A stretch of 64,000 nt of DNA from Actinomycetota bacterium (GCA_018830645.1 JAHJSA010000088.1:186001-250000); one strand, 5' to 3'; counted from the first letter of the stretch, positions 34,736 to 44,467 are shown. Numbers and translations are program-made. The notes: generated by a model not told the origin, from the sequence alone.

Positions 34736-36343
34736 TCACCCTTGGTCGGGCTCCTCCCCGGAAGCGACGTCCCGCACGTCGTGGGGATCGCGGCGGCGGC
34801 GGATCACTCCGGCCACCTGGCCGAGTTCCTCCATGCGTAGGAGCCGTGCGGCAGCGATGTACGCTAGGAAGCCGGCCGCGTACCCTCCACCCACCGATAC
34901 CATCTGGGCGGGGACCGAACGGCCGAGTTGAGTGTCGATGAGCATCCAGACCCAATAGGCGGCCAGCGCGAGCGGCACGAGCGAAGCGACGGCACGCACC
35001 CCCGTGGATGCCACTCTTCGCGCATCGACGGACCCGATCTGTCCCCTCAGGAGCACCATCAGGCCAAAGAAGTTGAAGGTGGAGACCAGCGCCGTGGCCA
35101 GCGTCACGCCCCCGACTCCTAGAGGTCGGTAGAGCAGGAAACAGAGCAGCGTGTTCAACGCCAGATTCGCAAGGCCCACCACGAGGGGCAGCCAGGCCTT
35201 ACGCAGGCCGTAGAAGGCGCGGTTCAAGAGGGTGTTCGCGCTCACGAACGCCATGCCGAGGCTGAAGAAGGCGAGCGCCCAGGCGATGGCGGCCGTGTCC
35301 TCGGGCGTAACCTTGCCGTGCTCGAAGATCAGCCTCACCGTGGGGACGCCGAGCACCACGAAGAACGCGGTGAAGGGGAGTGTCGTGAAGAAGATCTGGC
35401 GTAGTCCCGATGACAGGGCTGAGCGAAAGTCGTCCATACGCTCAAGGCTCGCGAAGCGGGAGAGCGCCGGGAACAGCACAGTCCCGATGGCCACAGCGAA
35501 CATGCCCTGTGGGAGCTGGAACAGTCGGAAGGCTTTGTCGATCACGGCCGGCGCCGGCTCGCTTATGTAGCTTGCGAAGATGGTGCTCACCAGGGCGTTG
35601 AAGTTGACGATACCGAGGGTGAGCACCACGGGCCCGAGAAGCCGCCCCACCTGCCGCACCGCCGGGTGGCCGAACGCGAAACGCAGGCTGTAGCCGCTTC
35701 GGCGCCGCCAGATGGCGGGTAGCTGCAGAACCAGCTCAGCGACCGTGCCCGCCAAGACCCCCCACGCCAAAGCGTAGAATCCCCGGTCACCGGAGAAGAA
35801 CACCACCGCGGCTATGATCACGATGTTCCAGGCGATCGGCGCCAAGGCGGGCAACACGAAATGATCGTACGAGTTCAGCACACCCATGAAGATGCCCGCC
35901 ACGCCAAGAAGCACGACGGTCGGGAACATGAGACGGGTGAGATCGACGGCCAGAGCGATGGTCTCCGGGTTTTCGTAGCCGGGCGCGGCAAGCCGGATCA
36001 CCTGCGGTGCGAAGATCATGCCAAGCGCGCTTATGACCCCCAACACAACCACGGCCAGAAGGCTGATGGTGCTCACGAGCCGCCAGGCCTCCTCGCGCCG
36101 ATCCTTCGAGAGGAGATCGGAGAACACCGGGATGAACGCGGCGCTGAGCGCGGTGTCGGCCACCAGCGTGCGGATGAGGCTCGGGACCTTGAAGGCCACC
36201 GTGAACGCCCCCATCGCCGGCCCAAGCCCCAGGTAGTAGAGCATCACCTGTTCCCGGAACAGGCCGAGCACCCGCGAACCGGCGGTCGCGGCCATCAGGA
36301 AGGCGGCGGCCACCGCCAGACGTCGTTTGCCCTCGTTGCCCAT
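34736..36343 (-). CDS. murJ: Lipid II flippase MurJ (MviN)
   Basis: A 535-residue multi-pass membrane protein of the MVF/MOP superfamily. It begins RRLAVAAAFLMAATAGSRVLGLFREQVM, the usual MurJ start, with about 14 helices and the later ..GSVVLFPALSRFA..-like segment (GTVLFPALSRFASLERMDDF). It flips lipid II across the membrane for peptidoglycan synthesis. It is divergent from rpsT, with about 70 bases of shared promoter space. An alternative family member (other MOP flippases) is unlikely given the length and N-terminus. Confidence 0.92.
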   Translation of the reverse strand: MGNEGKRRLAVAAAFLMAATAGSRVLGLFREQVMLYYLGLGPAMGAFTVAFKVPSLIRTLVADTALSAAFIPVFSDLLSKDRREEAWRLVSTISLLAVVVLGVISALGMIFAPQVIRLAAPGYENPETIALAVDLTRLMFPTVVLLGVAGIFMGVLNSYDHFVLPALAPIAWNIVIIAAVVFFSGDRGFYALAWGVLAGTVAELVLQLPAIWRRRSGYSLRFAFGHPAVRQVGRLLGPVVLTLGIVNFNALVSTIFASYISEPAPAVIDKAFRLFQLPQGMFAVAIGTVLFPALSRFASLERMDDFRSALSSGLRQIFFTTLPFTAFFVVLGVPTVRLIFEHGKVTPEDTAAIAWALAFFSLGMAFVSANTLLNRAFYGLRKAWLPLVVGLANLALNTLLCFLLYRPLGVGGVTLATALVSTFNFFGLMVLLRGQIGSVDARRVASTGVRAVASLVPLALAAYWVWMLIDTQLGRSVPAQMVSVGGGYAAGFLAYIAAARLLRMEELGQVAGVIRRRRDPHDVRDVASGEEPDQG

Positions 36344-36363
36344 GGATTGGGCCTATGCTAAAC
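36336..36363 (+). promoter_or_regulatory. Probable rpsT promoter
   Basis: TTGCCC (36336-36341) and TAAACT (36358-36363) are spaced by 16 bases upstream of rpsT. TATGCT at 36354 is an alternative -10. The -35 overlaps the murJ start codon on the other strand. Confidence 0.45.
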
Positions 36364-36412
36364 TCCTGCGGCCCCGAAGGGAAGAAGTGACGTAGGTCGA
36401 GGAGGTGAACAC

Positions 36413-36673
36413 ATGGCAAATAGCCCGCAGCAACGCAAGCGAGTACGCATCGCCGAGCGTCAACGACTGGAGAATCTCCGCTACACGTCTTCAGTGAAGA
36501 CGCTGTTCCGCCGCCTCAAGGTCTCCGTCGCTTCCGGGGATGCAGAGGCCTCGCAGAAGGTGGCTATCGCGCTGACGTCGACCATCGACAAAGCAGCCGC
36601 ACGCAAGGCTCTGCACAAGAACAACGCCGCCCGCAAGAAGGCGCAGGTCAGTCGTCTGTTGAACCAGGCCTAG
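36413..36673 (+). CDS. rpsT: 30S ribosomal protein S20
   Basis: An 86-residue, Lys/Arg/Ala-rich protein with the S20 form (MANSPQQRKRVRIAERQRLENLRYTSSVKTLFRRL...AARKALHKNNAARKKAQVSRLLNQA). GAGGAGGTG lies 6 bases before the ATG. It binds 16S rRNA in the 30S body. It is transcribed alone, with its own promoter region and a strong terminator, and is divergent from murJ and convergent with holA. Confidence 0.97.
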   Translation: MANSPQQRKRVRIAERQRLENLRYTSSVKTLFRRLKVSVASGDAEASQKVAIALTSTIDKAAARKALHKNNAARKKAQVSRLLNQA

Positions 36674-36720
36674 CGACTGACCCTATCGACGCTCCGCGTC
36701 GACCACATAGGAAGCACCGA

Positions 36721-36745
36721 GCGCCCCGTCCGCGGGGCGCTTTTT
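36721..36745 (+). terminator. Intrinsic terminator after rpsT
   Basis: GCGCCCCG-TCCG-CGGGGCGC followed by TTTTT is a textbook hairpin plus U tract 47 bases after the rpsT stop. Confidence 0.92.
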
Positions 36746-36817
36746 CATGCTTGCGGCGGTGCCGCCACGTCCACCTGCCGCCACGTCCACCGGCGGCCTC
36801 GACGGCCGCCAGGCGAG

Positions 36818-37843
36818 TCAGTACGCGCGAACGGCGGAGTCTCTCGGCTCGACCAGCAGTCTCCCGAGACACAACTCGAACTCGAGTTCGGCCGGCAGAT
36901 CGCCTTTCCCCTTCATCCGGGCATCGGTCTCGGCGAGCACGCCGAGTGCGCGCCCGATAGACGTGGAGTCGTATGCGCCGGACTGTTCCACGATCTTCCT
37001 GGCCGGGAAGGGCTTCATCTTGAGTTCAGCCTGCACCTGGGCGGGCGCCAGCCCCTCCTCCCGCATCGCCACCGCGCGGCTAAGGTGCTGGAAGTGACGC
37101 AGCACCCGGAACAGTAGTCCCGTGGGTCGCTCACCCGACGCATACAACGCCTCGATCGAAGCGAACGCTTGAACGCCCCGCCGCGTGGCCACCGCGTCGA
37201 CCAGATCGAATATGGACGCCTCGATAGCCCGAGGAGTGAGGTCCACTACATCCTCTTCTCTGATGTACGCACGCCCTCGGTACGCGGCCAGCTTCTCGAC
37301 CTCGCGCATGATCACGTGCTGATCGTCGCCCACATACTGCACGAGAAGTCGAGCCGCACCTGGCTCGAGGTGAGCGCCGATCTTCTTCGCTTGACGTACC
37401 GCCCAGGCAGGGAGCTCGGAGGCGCGCGGCGCTGAGTACTCGAGCACATCCCCCGCCGCGGCGACGGCGACGCGCAGGGGATCCGACCCCGGGAGCTTCT
37501 CACCCACGAGCGTCAGGCACGAATCAGGAGCGGGCGATTTCAGGTAGCCGACGATGATGTCCTTGTCCGACTTCTTCCACTGCTCGACGCCGTGCACCAG
37601 GACCAAGCGGATGCCGGCGAGGAACGCGAGCGTGTTCGCGGCGGCGACCACCTCGTGGGCCGGGTGCTGAGCAGCCACGAACTCGTCGATGTTGAGCTCG
37701 GTGCCGGACTCCTCCACGATGCGTTCCCGGAGCCGATGGAGGGCGGATTCGACCTTGGGACGGTCGTCACCCAGGATCAGATAGGCGGCTCTGAGCGGCC
37801 TCTTCTTCGGCTCTTCGGGTCTCGCGCCCGCGGTGCCCACCAC
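36818..37843 (-). CDS. holA: DNA polymerase III subunit delta
   Basis: A protein of about 341 residues, the clamp-loader delta subunit that opens the beta clamp. Landmarks are AAYLILGDDRPKVESALHRL, NTLAFLAGIRLVLVHGVEQWKKSD, LVGEKLPGSDPLRVAVAAAGDVLEY, QHVIMREVEKLAAYRG and the C-terminal LLFRVLRHFQHLSRAVAMREEG. The GTG at 37843 (or 37840) follows GGGAGG by 7 bases and sits just after the comEC stop; an open frame back to 37942 is not needed. It is the last gene of the comEA-comEC-holA string. Confidence 0.92.
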   Translation of the reverse strand: MVGTAGARPEEPKKRPLRAAYLILGDDRPKVESALHRLRERIVEESGTELNIDEFVAAQHPAHEVVAAANTLAFLAGIRLVLVHGVEQWKKSDKDIIVGYLKSPAPDSCLTLVGEKLPGSDPLRVAVAAAGDVLEYSAPRASELPAWAVRQAKKIGAHLEPGAARLLVQYVGDDQHVIMREVEKLAAYRGRAYIREEDVVDLTPRAIEASIFDLVDAVATRRGVQAFASIEALYASGERPTGLLFRVLRHFQHLSRAVAMREEGLAPAQVQAELKMKPFPARKIVEQSGAYDSTSIGRALGVLAETDARMKGKGDLPAELEFELCLGRLLVEPRDSAVRAY

Positions 37844-37848
37844 TCCCG

Positions 37849-40545
37849 CTACCTCCCGGCGGCCCTGCCTTCGCGGTCCGCTCCTCGGTTCTCCACTCGT
37901 ATCAAGACCCGGCCTTGATCGCCCGAGCTCAAAGCGACCCACCCCGACTCGTCCGTCCTCACGGTGCTGACACCGGCGACAGCGAGCCCCCGCAGGGTCT
38001 CCGGGTCCGGATGTCCGAAGCTGTTGCCCTCCCCCGCCGAGATCACCGCCACGGCCAGGGACACATCACGAAGCAGTGTGGCCGACACAGCTCCCGCGCT
38101 GCCGTGATGCGGAACGACCAGCCCGTGGACCCTCGGAAGCGAGTAGCGCCTCAATGCTGGTGCTTCCGCGTCGCCCGGCACGAGTATAGCAAGGCGGGAA
38201 ACCACCACGACCGTGACGATCGAAGCATCGTTCACCTGTGTGCTCGAAAGCGGCAAGGCGGCTGCCAGAGACCCCGGCTGTCCGGTCGGCGCAGAGTCGT
38301 CCGACCCCACGTCGGCAGGATCGCGCGCCCATCCCCAAGCGCCGTGGATGGTGGCGGCCAGCTGTCGAGGCGGCGCGAAGATCTCAAGGCTCACGTCGCC
38401 CACCTGCAGCGAGCCCCGAGGCCCCACCAGAAGGTGCCTCGCCCCCCGTTTCAACGCTCTCTCTCTGATGGACAGATAGAGGTCGGCTTCGCTTGGTGGA
38501 TCCCGGCCCGCCGCGCCGTTCACCGTCGCCCCGTTCACCCTCGTCCCTCCCGAGGTCGCCCCGTTCGCGGTTGGCCCGTTCGCGGTTGGTCGTGTCACCA
38601 CGTTATCCACCAGAGTACCGATGGGCACGTCGTCCACTATCTCATCGAGCCCCGCAAAGTGATCAGCGTGAGGATGGGTCACGATCACGGCGTCCAACCT
38701 ATCGACACCGAGCTCACGAAGTCGGGCGCCGAGGCCGCAGTCGGAGGGGCCTCCGTCGATGAGCACCACCCTACGGGCCGGCGATCGCACGAGGACGGCG
38801 CTCCCTTGGCCCACGTCGAGCACCTGCACTTCGCCGGCGGTAGGCCACTCACGTCCGGCCCACCATATCTCCGCCCGCGCCCCTGCGTGCACAGCCGTCT
38901 CGAGAAGACCCAGGGACATCAGCGCACCCACGAGCATCAGCACCGCGAGTCGACGCCTCCGCGGGCGGCCACCTCCACTCCGAGGAGAGCGGCGACGAGC
39001 GAACAGGAGCCCACCGACAGACCCGGCGACCAGCGCGCCGGCGGAGGGGAGCAACGCCGAAGTAAGCACGGGAGCGAGGGCGAAGGTGCGGGAGACCACT
39101 GTGATCCACCCGATCAACACCCCCGCCACGGTGTTCAGCGGCCCGCAGAACCCTTCCCCGATGAACCCAAGGACCACGCTGCTCGCGCCGACAGCCATCA
39201 CGAAGGGGACTACGGGCACCACCAGTAGGTTGGCGACCACCCCCACCACCGACACCTGACCGAACGTCAGCATTGCCGCCGGTGCTGTGCCCAATGTCGC
39301 GGCGAGCGAGACCGCTACGCCGCCGGCTATCGCGCCCGGCAAGAAGCGTTCGAGGCGGGCCTGCAGGGACCGGGCGAGCAGCAGCAGCGCCGTCACCGCA
39401 CTGAACGACAGTTGGAACCCGGCGCCGGTCACTGCCGGAGGGTCTCTGGCCAACACGACCACGGCAGCGAGCCCGAGCGCAGACCACGCGTCACGCCCGC
39501 GGCCGGCGAGCCCGGCCGCGAGCAACGCCAAAGTCATGGTGGCCGCTCGGGTGACCGGGGGGCCCGCCCCCGTGAGGAGGGCGAACACGACCACAAGACC
39601 CCCTGCTCCCGCGGCCTGCCACCAGGGAGGCAGGTTCATGCGGCGCAGGGCGAGAAGAGCCACGCCGGCGAGCGCCCCTACATGCAGGCCGCTCACGGCC
39701 AACAGATGCGCCGTGCCGGCACGCCGGAACGAGTCGAGCGCGGAGTCGGGTATGCCTCCTTTCTCCCCCAAGAGGACGCCGCGCAACAATCCCGACGTCA
39801 CCTGATCGACGCCGAGGGACAGGTGCCTCCTCGCCCCTCCCCTCAACCGATCGAGCGCGCCTGCGGCACCCCCCCTTCTCCCTATGGACACGAGCCGGTG
39901 AGGCTTCGTCACCAGCACCGAGGCGATGCCCTGTCGCCGCAACCACCCGGCCTCGTCGAAGTCGCCGCCGCCGGCTCCCGCCTCGAGCGGGGCGCGAAGG
40001 GTGCCCTCGACTTCGAGTTCGCATCCCTCTCCGATCGACGCGGACACGAGCGATGGGTCGCCGGTCTGCAGCGCGGAACCTCGATCCACGGCGCCTTCGA
40101 TCTCGAGCAGCACCTCTTCTCCCCGGCCGCGCGGGCCGAGGGATCGAGCCGGCGCGATGAGCGCACCCCCACGCTCCCTCACCTCCCCCGTGACTACGAC
40201 GACTCCCTTGAACGAGCCGCCTCCAGCGAGCTCTCCGTTAGAGAACTCGAACATGTGCCACGAACCCCACGCCGCCCCCGCGGCGAGCGAAAGGGCGACC
40301 ACCAAGAGAGGGAGGACTCCGACGGCCGCGTGACTCCGCGCCTGCGCTATGGCGTCTCGCCGGGCGGCGGCCACCGCCCCGACCGCAAGGCCGGCTGTGA
40401 GAGCCAGCAGCGGAAGCGGGGCCGGTGACAGCACGCCGGTCGACGCAAGCCCGATGGAGGCCGCGAGGAGGGCCGAACGTGACAGACCCGCGCGCTCTAC
40501 CAGCCACCTCGACAGACGGGCCGCGAGATCGTGCGCGCGGCTCAA
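37849..40545 (-). CDS. comEC: Competence protein ComEC/Rec2 (DNA uptake channel)
   Basis: An 898-residue membrane protein that carries single-stranded DNA across the membrane during natural transformation. The N-terminal helices are followed by an OB-like domain, the ComEC membrane core (about 220-500, with GTAHLLAVSGLHVGAL) and a C-terminal metallo-beta-lactamase domain (VTHPHADHFAGL). Residues 649-678 are a tandem insert of five-residue units (TANGP, TANGA, RVNGA, TVNGA). The TTG start overlaps the comEA stop (TTGA). Adjacent comEA and a pilT elsewhere suggest a working competence system. Confidence 0.94.
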   Translation of the reverse strand: MSRAHDLAARLSRWLVERAGLSRSALLAASIGLASTGVLSPAPLPLLALTAGLAVGAVAAARRDAIAQARSHAAVGVLPLLVVALSLAAGAAWGSWHMFEFSNGELAGGGSFKGVVVVTGEVRERGGALIAPARSLGPRGRGEEVLLEIEGAVDRGSALQTGDPSLVSASIGEGCELEVEGTLRAPLEAGAGGGDFDEAGWLRRQGIASVLVTKPHRLVSIGRRGGAAGALDRLRGGARRHLSLGVDQVTSGLLRGVLLGEKGGIPDSALDSFRRAGTAHLLAVSGLHVGALAGVALLALRRMNLPPWWQAAGAGGLVVVFALLTGAGPPVTRAATMTLALLAAGLAGRGRDAWSALGLAAVVVLARDPPAVTGAGFQLSFSAVTALLLLARSLQARLERFLPGAIAGGVAVSLAATLGTAPAAMLTFGQVSVVGVVANLLVVPVVPFVMAVGASSVVLGFIGEGFCGPLNTVAGVLIGWITVVSRTFALAPVLTSALLPSAGALVAGSVGGLLFARRRSPRSGGGRPRRRRLAVLMLVGALMSLGLLETAVHAGARAEIWWAGREWPTAGEVQVLDVGQGSAVLVRSPARRVVLIDGGPSDCGLGARLRELGVDRLDAVIVTHPHADHFAGLDEIVDDVPIGTLVDNVVTRPTANGPTANGATSGGTRVNGATVNGAAGRDPPSEADLYLSIRERALKRGARHLLVGPRGSLQVGDVSLEIFAPPRQLAATIHGAWGWARDPADVGSDDSAPTGQPGSLAAALPLSSTQVNDASIVTVVVVSRLAILVPGDAEAPALRRYSLPRVHGLVVPHHGSAGAVSATLLRDVSLAVAVISAGEGNSFGHPDPETLRGLAVAGVSTVRTDESGWVALSSGDQGRVLIRVENRGADREGRAAGR

Positions 40546-41255
40546 AAGGTGCAGAGGGGGCGCAATCTCTCCACGGTGGCCGGTCCGATGCCCGACACCT
40601 CATCGAGGTCTTCGATCGACCGGAAGGGCCCGTGCTGATCCCGGTAGTCGATGATGCGCTGTGCCGTCTTCGCGCCGACCCCCGGGAGTGTGTCCAGCTC
40701 TGCGACGCCACCGGTGTTCAGGTTCACCAGGACTCCCCCCGACCCCGGCTCCGCTCCGGGCTCTGCCGTACCTCCCGGCGGAGCCGCCCCTGTCGGAAGA
40801 GTCGGCGCGCCGGAAGGCCGAGGATCCTCTCCGAGACGCGGCACCCAGATGCAGCCGCCGTCGACGACGCCCGCAGCGAGCGGCACCGCGTCGCGATCGG
40901 CCTCGTCGGTCATCCCGCCCGCGAGAAGAAGCACCTGGAAGACGCGGGCATCGGACTGCACCTCGTACACCCCCGGTCGGACCACGGCTCCCGCCAGTTG
41001 CACGAACACACGGGCCGTGCTCGTAGTGGTCACGGAGATCGCCGGGGCCCCCGCATCCTCGATCACGCCCTCGATCGATGCAGCCGGCGATCCACCGTCA
41101 CCGGTAGCGTCCGGGCCCGCGCCCGCCGACACCCAGGTGGTCTCCCCCGAAGCGTCCGCTCCGCCGGTCTCGCGCAGGCCCCACCACCCCACCATCACGA
41201 CCACCAACGCGGCGAGCACGTACGGAACCACACGTTTGAGAGGCACCCTTGTCAT
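40542..41255 (-). CDS. comEA: ComEA-type DNA-binding protein (SLBB plus helix-hairpin-helix)
   Basis: A 237-residue membrane-anchored DNA receptor. A start helix (VVPYVLAALVVVMVGWWGL) is followed by an SLBB domain (VFVQLAGAVVRPGVYEVQSDARVFQVLLLAGG), a Pro/Gly linker and a double helix-hairpin-helix (VNLNTGGVAELDTLPGVGAKTAQRIIDYRDQHGPFRSIEDLDEVSGIGPATVERL). It binds incoming double-stranded DNA at the cell surface and passes it to ComEC. The ATG of MTRVPLKR was chosen over an open N-terminal extension. Confidence 0.92.
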   Translation of the reverse strand: MTRVPLKRVVPYVLAALVVVMVGWWGLRETGGADASGETTWVSAGAGPDATGDGGSPAASIEGVIEDAGAPAISVTTTSTARVFVQLAGAVVRPGVYEVQSDARVFQVLLLAGGMTDEADRDAVPLAAGVVDGGCIWVPRLGEDPRPSGAPTLPTGAAPPGGTAEPGAEPGSGGVLVNLNTGGVAELDTLPGVGAKTAQRIIDYRDQHGPFRSIEDLDEVSGIGPATVERLRPLCTF

Positions 41256-41389
41256 GGTGAAGAAGATACGTCGCGACCGCGGCAGGCGGATATCCGACTG
41301 AAGTACCAGGGTGGCGCCCCGGGATCGGGGACGGCGCCTTCGAACGCGGACGGCGTCCTGCAACGCGGAGCGATCTGGGGCAAGAAGAA

Positions 41390-41430
41390 GGGCGGTCCGG
41401 CCGGCGACCTGAAGCCGGCACGGACCGCCC
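41390..41430 (-). terminator. Hairpin terminator after the rubrerythrin gene
   Basis: GGGCGGTCCG and CGGACCGCCC flank a nested CCGGC/GCCGG loop. On the minus strand the stem is followed by a pyrimidine run (TTCTTCTTG). It lies 28 bases past the rubrerythrin stop. Confidence 0.75.
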
Positions 41431-41457
41431 GAGCGTGCGCTCGGCTCGGGCTCCTAT

Positions 41458-42033
41458 CTAGTAGGCCTCGACCCAGAGTTCAAAATGGGCCTGCGGGTGA
41501 TCGCACGCGGGGCACACGTTGGAAGCCTCCGCTCCTTCATGCACGTATCCGCAGTTACCACACTTCCACCGCGCATCGGGAGCGTCGCTCGTGAATACCG
41601 TGCCACCCTCGACATTCGCAAGGAGCTTGCGAAAGCGACGTTCGTGATATGTCTCGACAGCCGCGATCCTCTTGAAGGCCGCCGCGACCTTCTTGAAGCC
41701 TTCTTCCTCAGCCACGGTCGCGAAGTCAGGATACAGCGATCCCCACTCCTCGAGTTCGCCCTCCGCCGCGGCCAGGAGGTTGGCGGCGGTGTCGTTCGTC
41801 GGGCCGGCAGGGTAGGCCGCCGTGAACTCGACCGTGCCGCCTTCGAGGAGCTTGAAGAACACCTTCGCGTGCTCCTTCTCGTTCTCTGCGGTCTCGAGGA
41901 AGAGATTACTGATCTGCACGTAGCCTTCCTTGCGGGCCGCTGAAGCGGCATACGTGTAGCGCATACGGGCCTGTGACTCGCCCGCGAACGCCTTCATGAG
42001 GTTCTTCTCGGTCTGCGATCCCTTCAACTCCAT
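41458..42033 (-). CDS. Rubrerythrin
   Basis: A 191-residue non-heme iron protein. The diiron four-helix domain carries ENEKEHAKVFF and AVETYHERRF (Glu and ExxH ligands), and the C-terminal rubredoxin-like domain carries CGNCGYVHEG and VCPACDHP. It reduces hydrogen peroxide in the cytoplasm of anaerobes and microaerophiles. AGGAGG lies 8 bases before the ATG. It follows the DEAD-box helicase by 20 bases and ends with its own terminator. Confidence 0.96.
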   Translation of the reverse strand: MELKGSQTEKNLMKAFAGESQARMRYTYAASAARKEGYVQISNLFLETAENEKEHAKVFFKLLEGGTVEFTAAYPAGPTNDTAANLLAAAEGELEEWGSLYPDFATVAEEEGFKKVAAAFKRIAAVETYHERRFRKLLANVEGGTVFTSDAPDARWKCGNCGYVHEGAEASNVCPACDHPQAHFELWVEAY

Positions 42034-42053
42034 CTACTCATCCTCCTGTGGTT

Positions 42054-44402
42054 CTATTCGGGCTTGGCGGACGTCTCGGCCTTGGCGGACGTCTTCGCCG
42101 GTTCTACCGAGATCTCACGTCCCTTGAACACCGATTCGTGCATGGCCTCGATTACCCGTCCGGCGACCGCTTTTCGCACCTCGACGAAGGCGAAGTTGTG
42201 CAGAAGATCTATCCGCCCGATATCACCCTCTTGGATACCGGCCGCCTCCCGCACCATCTCCTCCAAGCCGTCGCGATTCACGCGAGCCCTTCGCCCGATG
42301 GACATGAACAGACGCGTCATCTCTCCGGCGGCGGGTGTCGTGGTGTCCGACGCGTCCGACGGTGACGCCTCGTCGAAGTCGGCGGCCTCGGCGATCGTAT
42401 CGCCTCCACTTGGAGAGACGACCCCCCGGCCGGCAAGCTCCTTCAGGAGACCGGCGGTCACCACACGCAGGTCGTGATCGAGTTCCAAGCGACCGACGAT
42501 CGCCAGGTAGTCGGCGAGGCCGTCCAGATCGAGACCCGATAGGAGACGCGAGACTCCCTCGCGAAGCTGCATCGCCCGCACGATCCTCATTTCGTCGTCT
42601 TCGACCGGCGGGGCCATGGCGGCAGCCACCGGCACAGCGGCAGCGCGCGCTGGTTCGGCGGCAACGCTCGGTCGGTCGGCGGTCGGCTGCTTCGCCGGAT
42701 CGGTGTCGCGGCGGGTGGCTGCCCGCGCAGCTTCCGCGGCGACCGCGGACTCCGCCGCACGCATCCGATCGGCCACATCCGCGCGACGCGCGGCCTCAGC
42801 CGCCGCCAAAGCCGCCGCGGCCGTATCGTCGCCGTGCTGTTCCTCGACCGTGAGGCCGTCGGCCACGGCACCCTCGTGCGCCACTTCCACCCGCTCTTCA
42901 TGCTCTATGCGGTCGGCCTCGCGCAAAGCCTCCTCGGTCTTCGACCACTCGATGCGCTTGCGCGCATCCCGCAGCATGTAGCGTCGCTGATCTCGCTCCG
43001 CCATGGTGGCCGGCTCCTCACCGTGCGACACCAACTCGGCCAGCGTCAGTTGTTCCGACTCCTTCTTGCGACCACGAGGCCTGCGAGGCGGCGCGGCCGT
43101 CGTCTCCGGGGCTACGTCGGCAGCTTCAGAAGCCTCGGCGCCCGACGCCGCGGCCGCAGCCAGGGTCGCCGCCTCTCCGTCCTCGGGAAGCGGCACGATG
43201 GGCTCGCCTCTCCGGTCGGCCTCTTGCACCCGCCTGCGGGCCAGAACATCACCACGGGAGGCGCGGCGCCGCTCGTCTACCTCACTCGCCGAGGGCAACT
43301 CCCCCTCCGCGATCTGCGCCATCGAGAACTCCTGGATACGAAGTAGATCCCAGTACTCGGCGGGGGTGACGAACGTGATCGCAACACCCGACCGGCCCAT
43401 GCGCCCGGTTCGGCCTATGCGGTGCACGTACGCCTCGGGGTCTTGCGGCACGTGGAAGTTGATCACGTGGGTCACGTGGCTGATGTCCAACCCGCGAGAA
43501 GCGACGTCCGTGGCGACGAGATAGGCGAAACGTTCTTCGCGGAAGCCCTGCATGATCTGGTCCCGCTGGGCCTGCGTCAGGTCGCCGTGGAGGCCTTCCG
43601 CGTCGTAGCCTCGGGCCTTCAGCTTTCGGGCGAGTTTGTCGACGTTCCGCTTCGTGCGGCAGAAGATGATCGCACTGGCGCCCTCTTCCTCGAAGTCGAG
43701 GAGCCGCATGAGCGCGTCGATCTTCTCGTCCTCGGGGACCTCGTAGAATATCTGCTCGGTCTCCGCGAGCGTGAGGGTGTCGGGCACCACGGAGACCGAT
43801 TCCGGGTTGTTCATGTACTCGCTCGCGATGCGACGGATGTCGTCCGGGATCGTGGCGGAGAACAGCAGGGTCTGCCGTTCCTTGCCGCACTGCCGAAGGA
43901 TGCGGCGGATGTCGGGCAGGAAGCCCATGTCGAGCATCATGTCGGCCTCGTCGAGCACCAGCAGCTTGATCGAGGCGAGGGAGAGAGTCCTACGGCCAAG
44001 ATGGTCGAGGATGCGGCCGGGAGTCCCCACGACTACCTGTACGCCCTTCTTCAGCGCGGTGATCTGCCGGTCGATGCGCTGGCCTCCGTACACCGGCAGC
44101 ACCTTGTGACCCGTGAAGAGCGTGATCTCATGCACCTCTTCGGCGATCTGCACCGCGAGTTCCCGGGTCGGGGAGAGCACGAGGGCCTGGACGCCTTCCG
44201 CGTCGACCGGGAGCATCTCGGCGAGCGGTATGCCGAAGGCCGCGGTCTTGCCGGTGCCGGTCTGCGCCTGCCCTAGCAAGTCCCTGCCGGCCATCACCAG
44301 CGGGATCGTCTTCTTCTGAATGGGTGTGGCCTCTACGAAGCCCATCTTGTTGATGGCGTCGAGTACGGGCTTGCTGAGGTTGAAGGTGGTGAATTCAGCC
44401 AT
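42054..44402 (-). CDS. deaD: DEAD-box RNA helicase with DbpA-like RNA-binding domain (DeaD/CshA type)
   Basis: A 782-residue helicase. Q motif FNLSKPVLDAINKMGFVEATPIQ, motif I AQTGTGKT, DEAD box LDEADMMLDMGF, SAT (FSATIPDD) and motif VI HRIGRTGRMGRSG are all present. The C-terminus has a DbpA/CsdA-like RNA-binding fold (RLFMSIGRRARVNRDGLEEMVRE..GRIDLLHNFAFVEV). Between them lies a 300-residue Ala/Glu/Arg-rich linker that is unusually long. It unwinds structured RNA in ribosome assembly or decay at low temperature. Confidence 0.93.
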   Translation of the reverse strand: MAEFTTFNLSKPVLDAINKMGFVEATPIQKKTIPLVMAGRDLLGQAQTGTGKTAAFGIPLAEMLPVDAEGVQALVLSPTRELAVQIAEEVHEITLFTGHKVLPVYGGQRIDRQITALKKGVQVVVGTPGRILDHLGRRTLSLASIKLLVLDEADMMLDMGFLPDIRRILRQCGKERQTLLFSATIPDDIRRIASEYMNNPESVSVVPDTLTLAETEQIFYEVPEDEKIDALMRLLDFEEEGASAIIFCRTKRNVDKLARKLKARGYDAEGLHGDLTQAQRDQIMQGFREERFAYLVATDVASRGLDISHVTHVINFHVPQDPEAYVHRIGRTGRMGRSGVAITFVTPAEYWDLLRIQEFSMAQIAEGELPSASEVDERRRASRGDVLARRRVQEADRRGEPIVPLPEDGEAATLAAAAASGAEASEAADVAPETTAAPPRRPRGRKKESEQLTLAELVSHGEEPATMAERDQRRYMLRDARKRIEWSKTEEALREADRIEHEERVEVAHEGAVADGLTVEEQHGDDTAAAALAAAEAARRADVADRMRAAESAVAAEAARAATRRDTDPAKQPTADRPSVAAEPARAAAVPVAAAMAPPVEDDEMRIVRAMQLREGVSRLLSGLDLDGLADYLAIVGRLELDHDLRVVTAGLLKELAGRGVVSPSGGDTIAEAADFDEASPSDASDTTTPAAGEMTRLFMSIGRRARVNRDGLEEMVREAAGIQEGDIGRIDLLHNFAFVEVRKAVAGRVIEAMHESVFKGREISVEPAKTSAKAETSAKPE

Positions 44403-44467
44403 GTGATATGCGGTGTCCCAACTGATCCGAAGTGTTCGCGCGGCGCGGTCGCGTCGCGTTACCGTCA

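Noticed and set aside
33143-34840. A long plus-strand ORF of 565 codons
   Set aside because: It lies antisense to lepA, which has full conserved motifs. Long antisense frames are common in GC-rich DNA.
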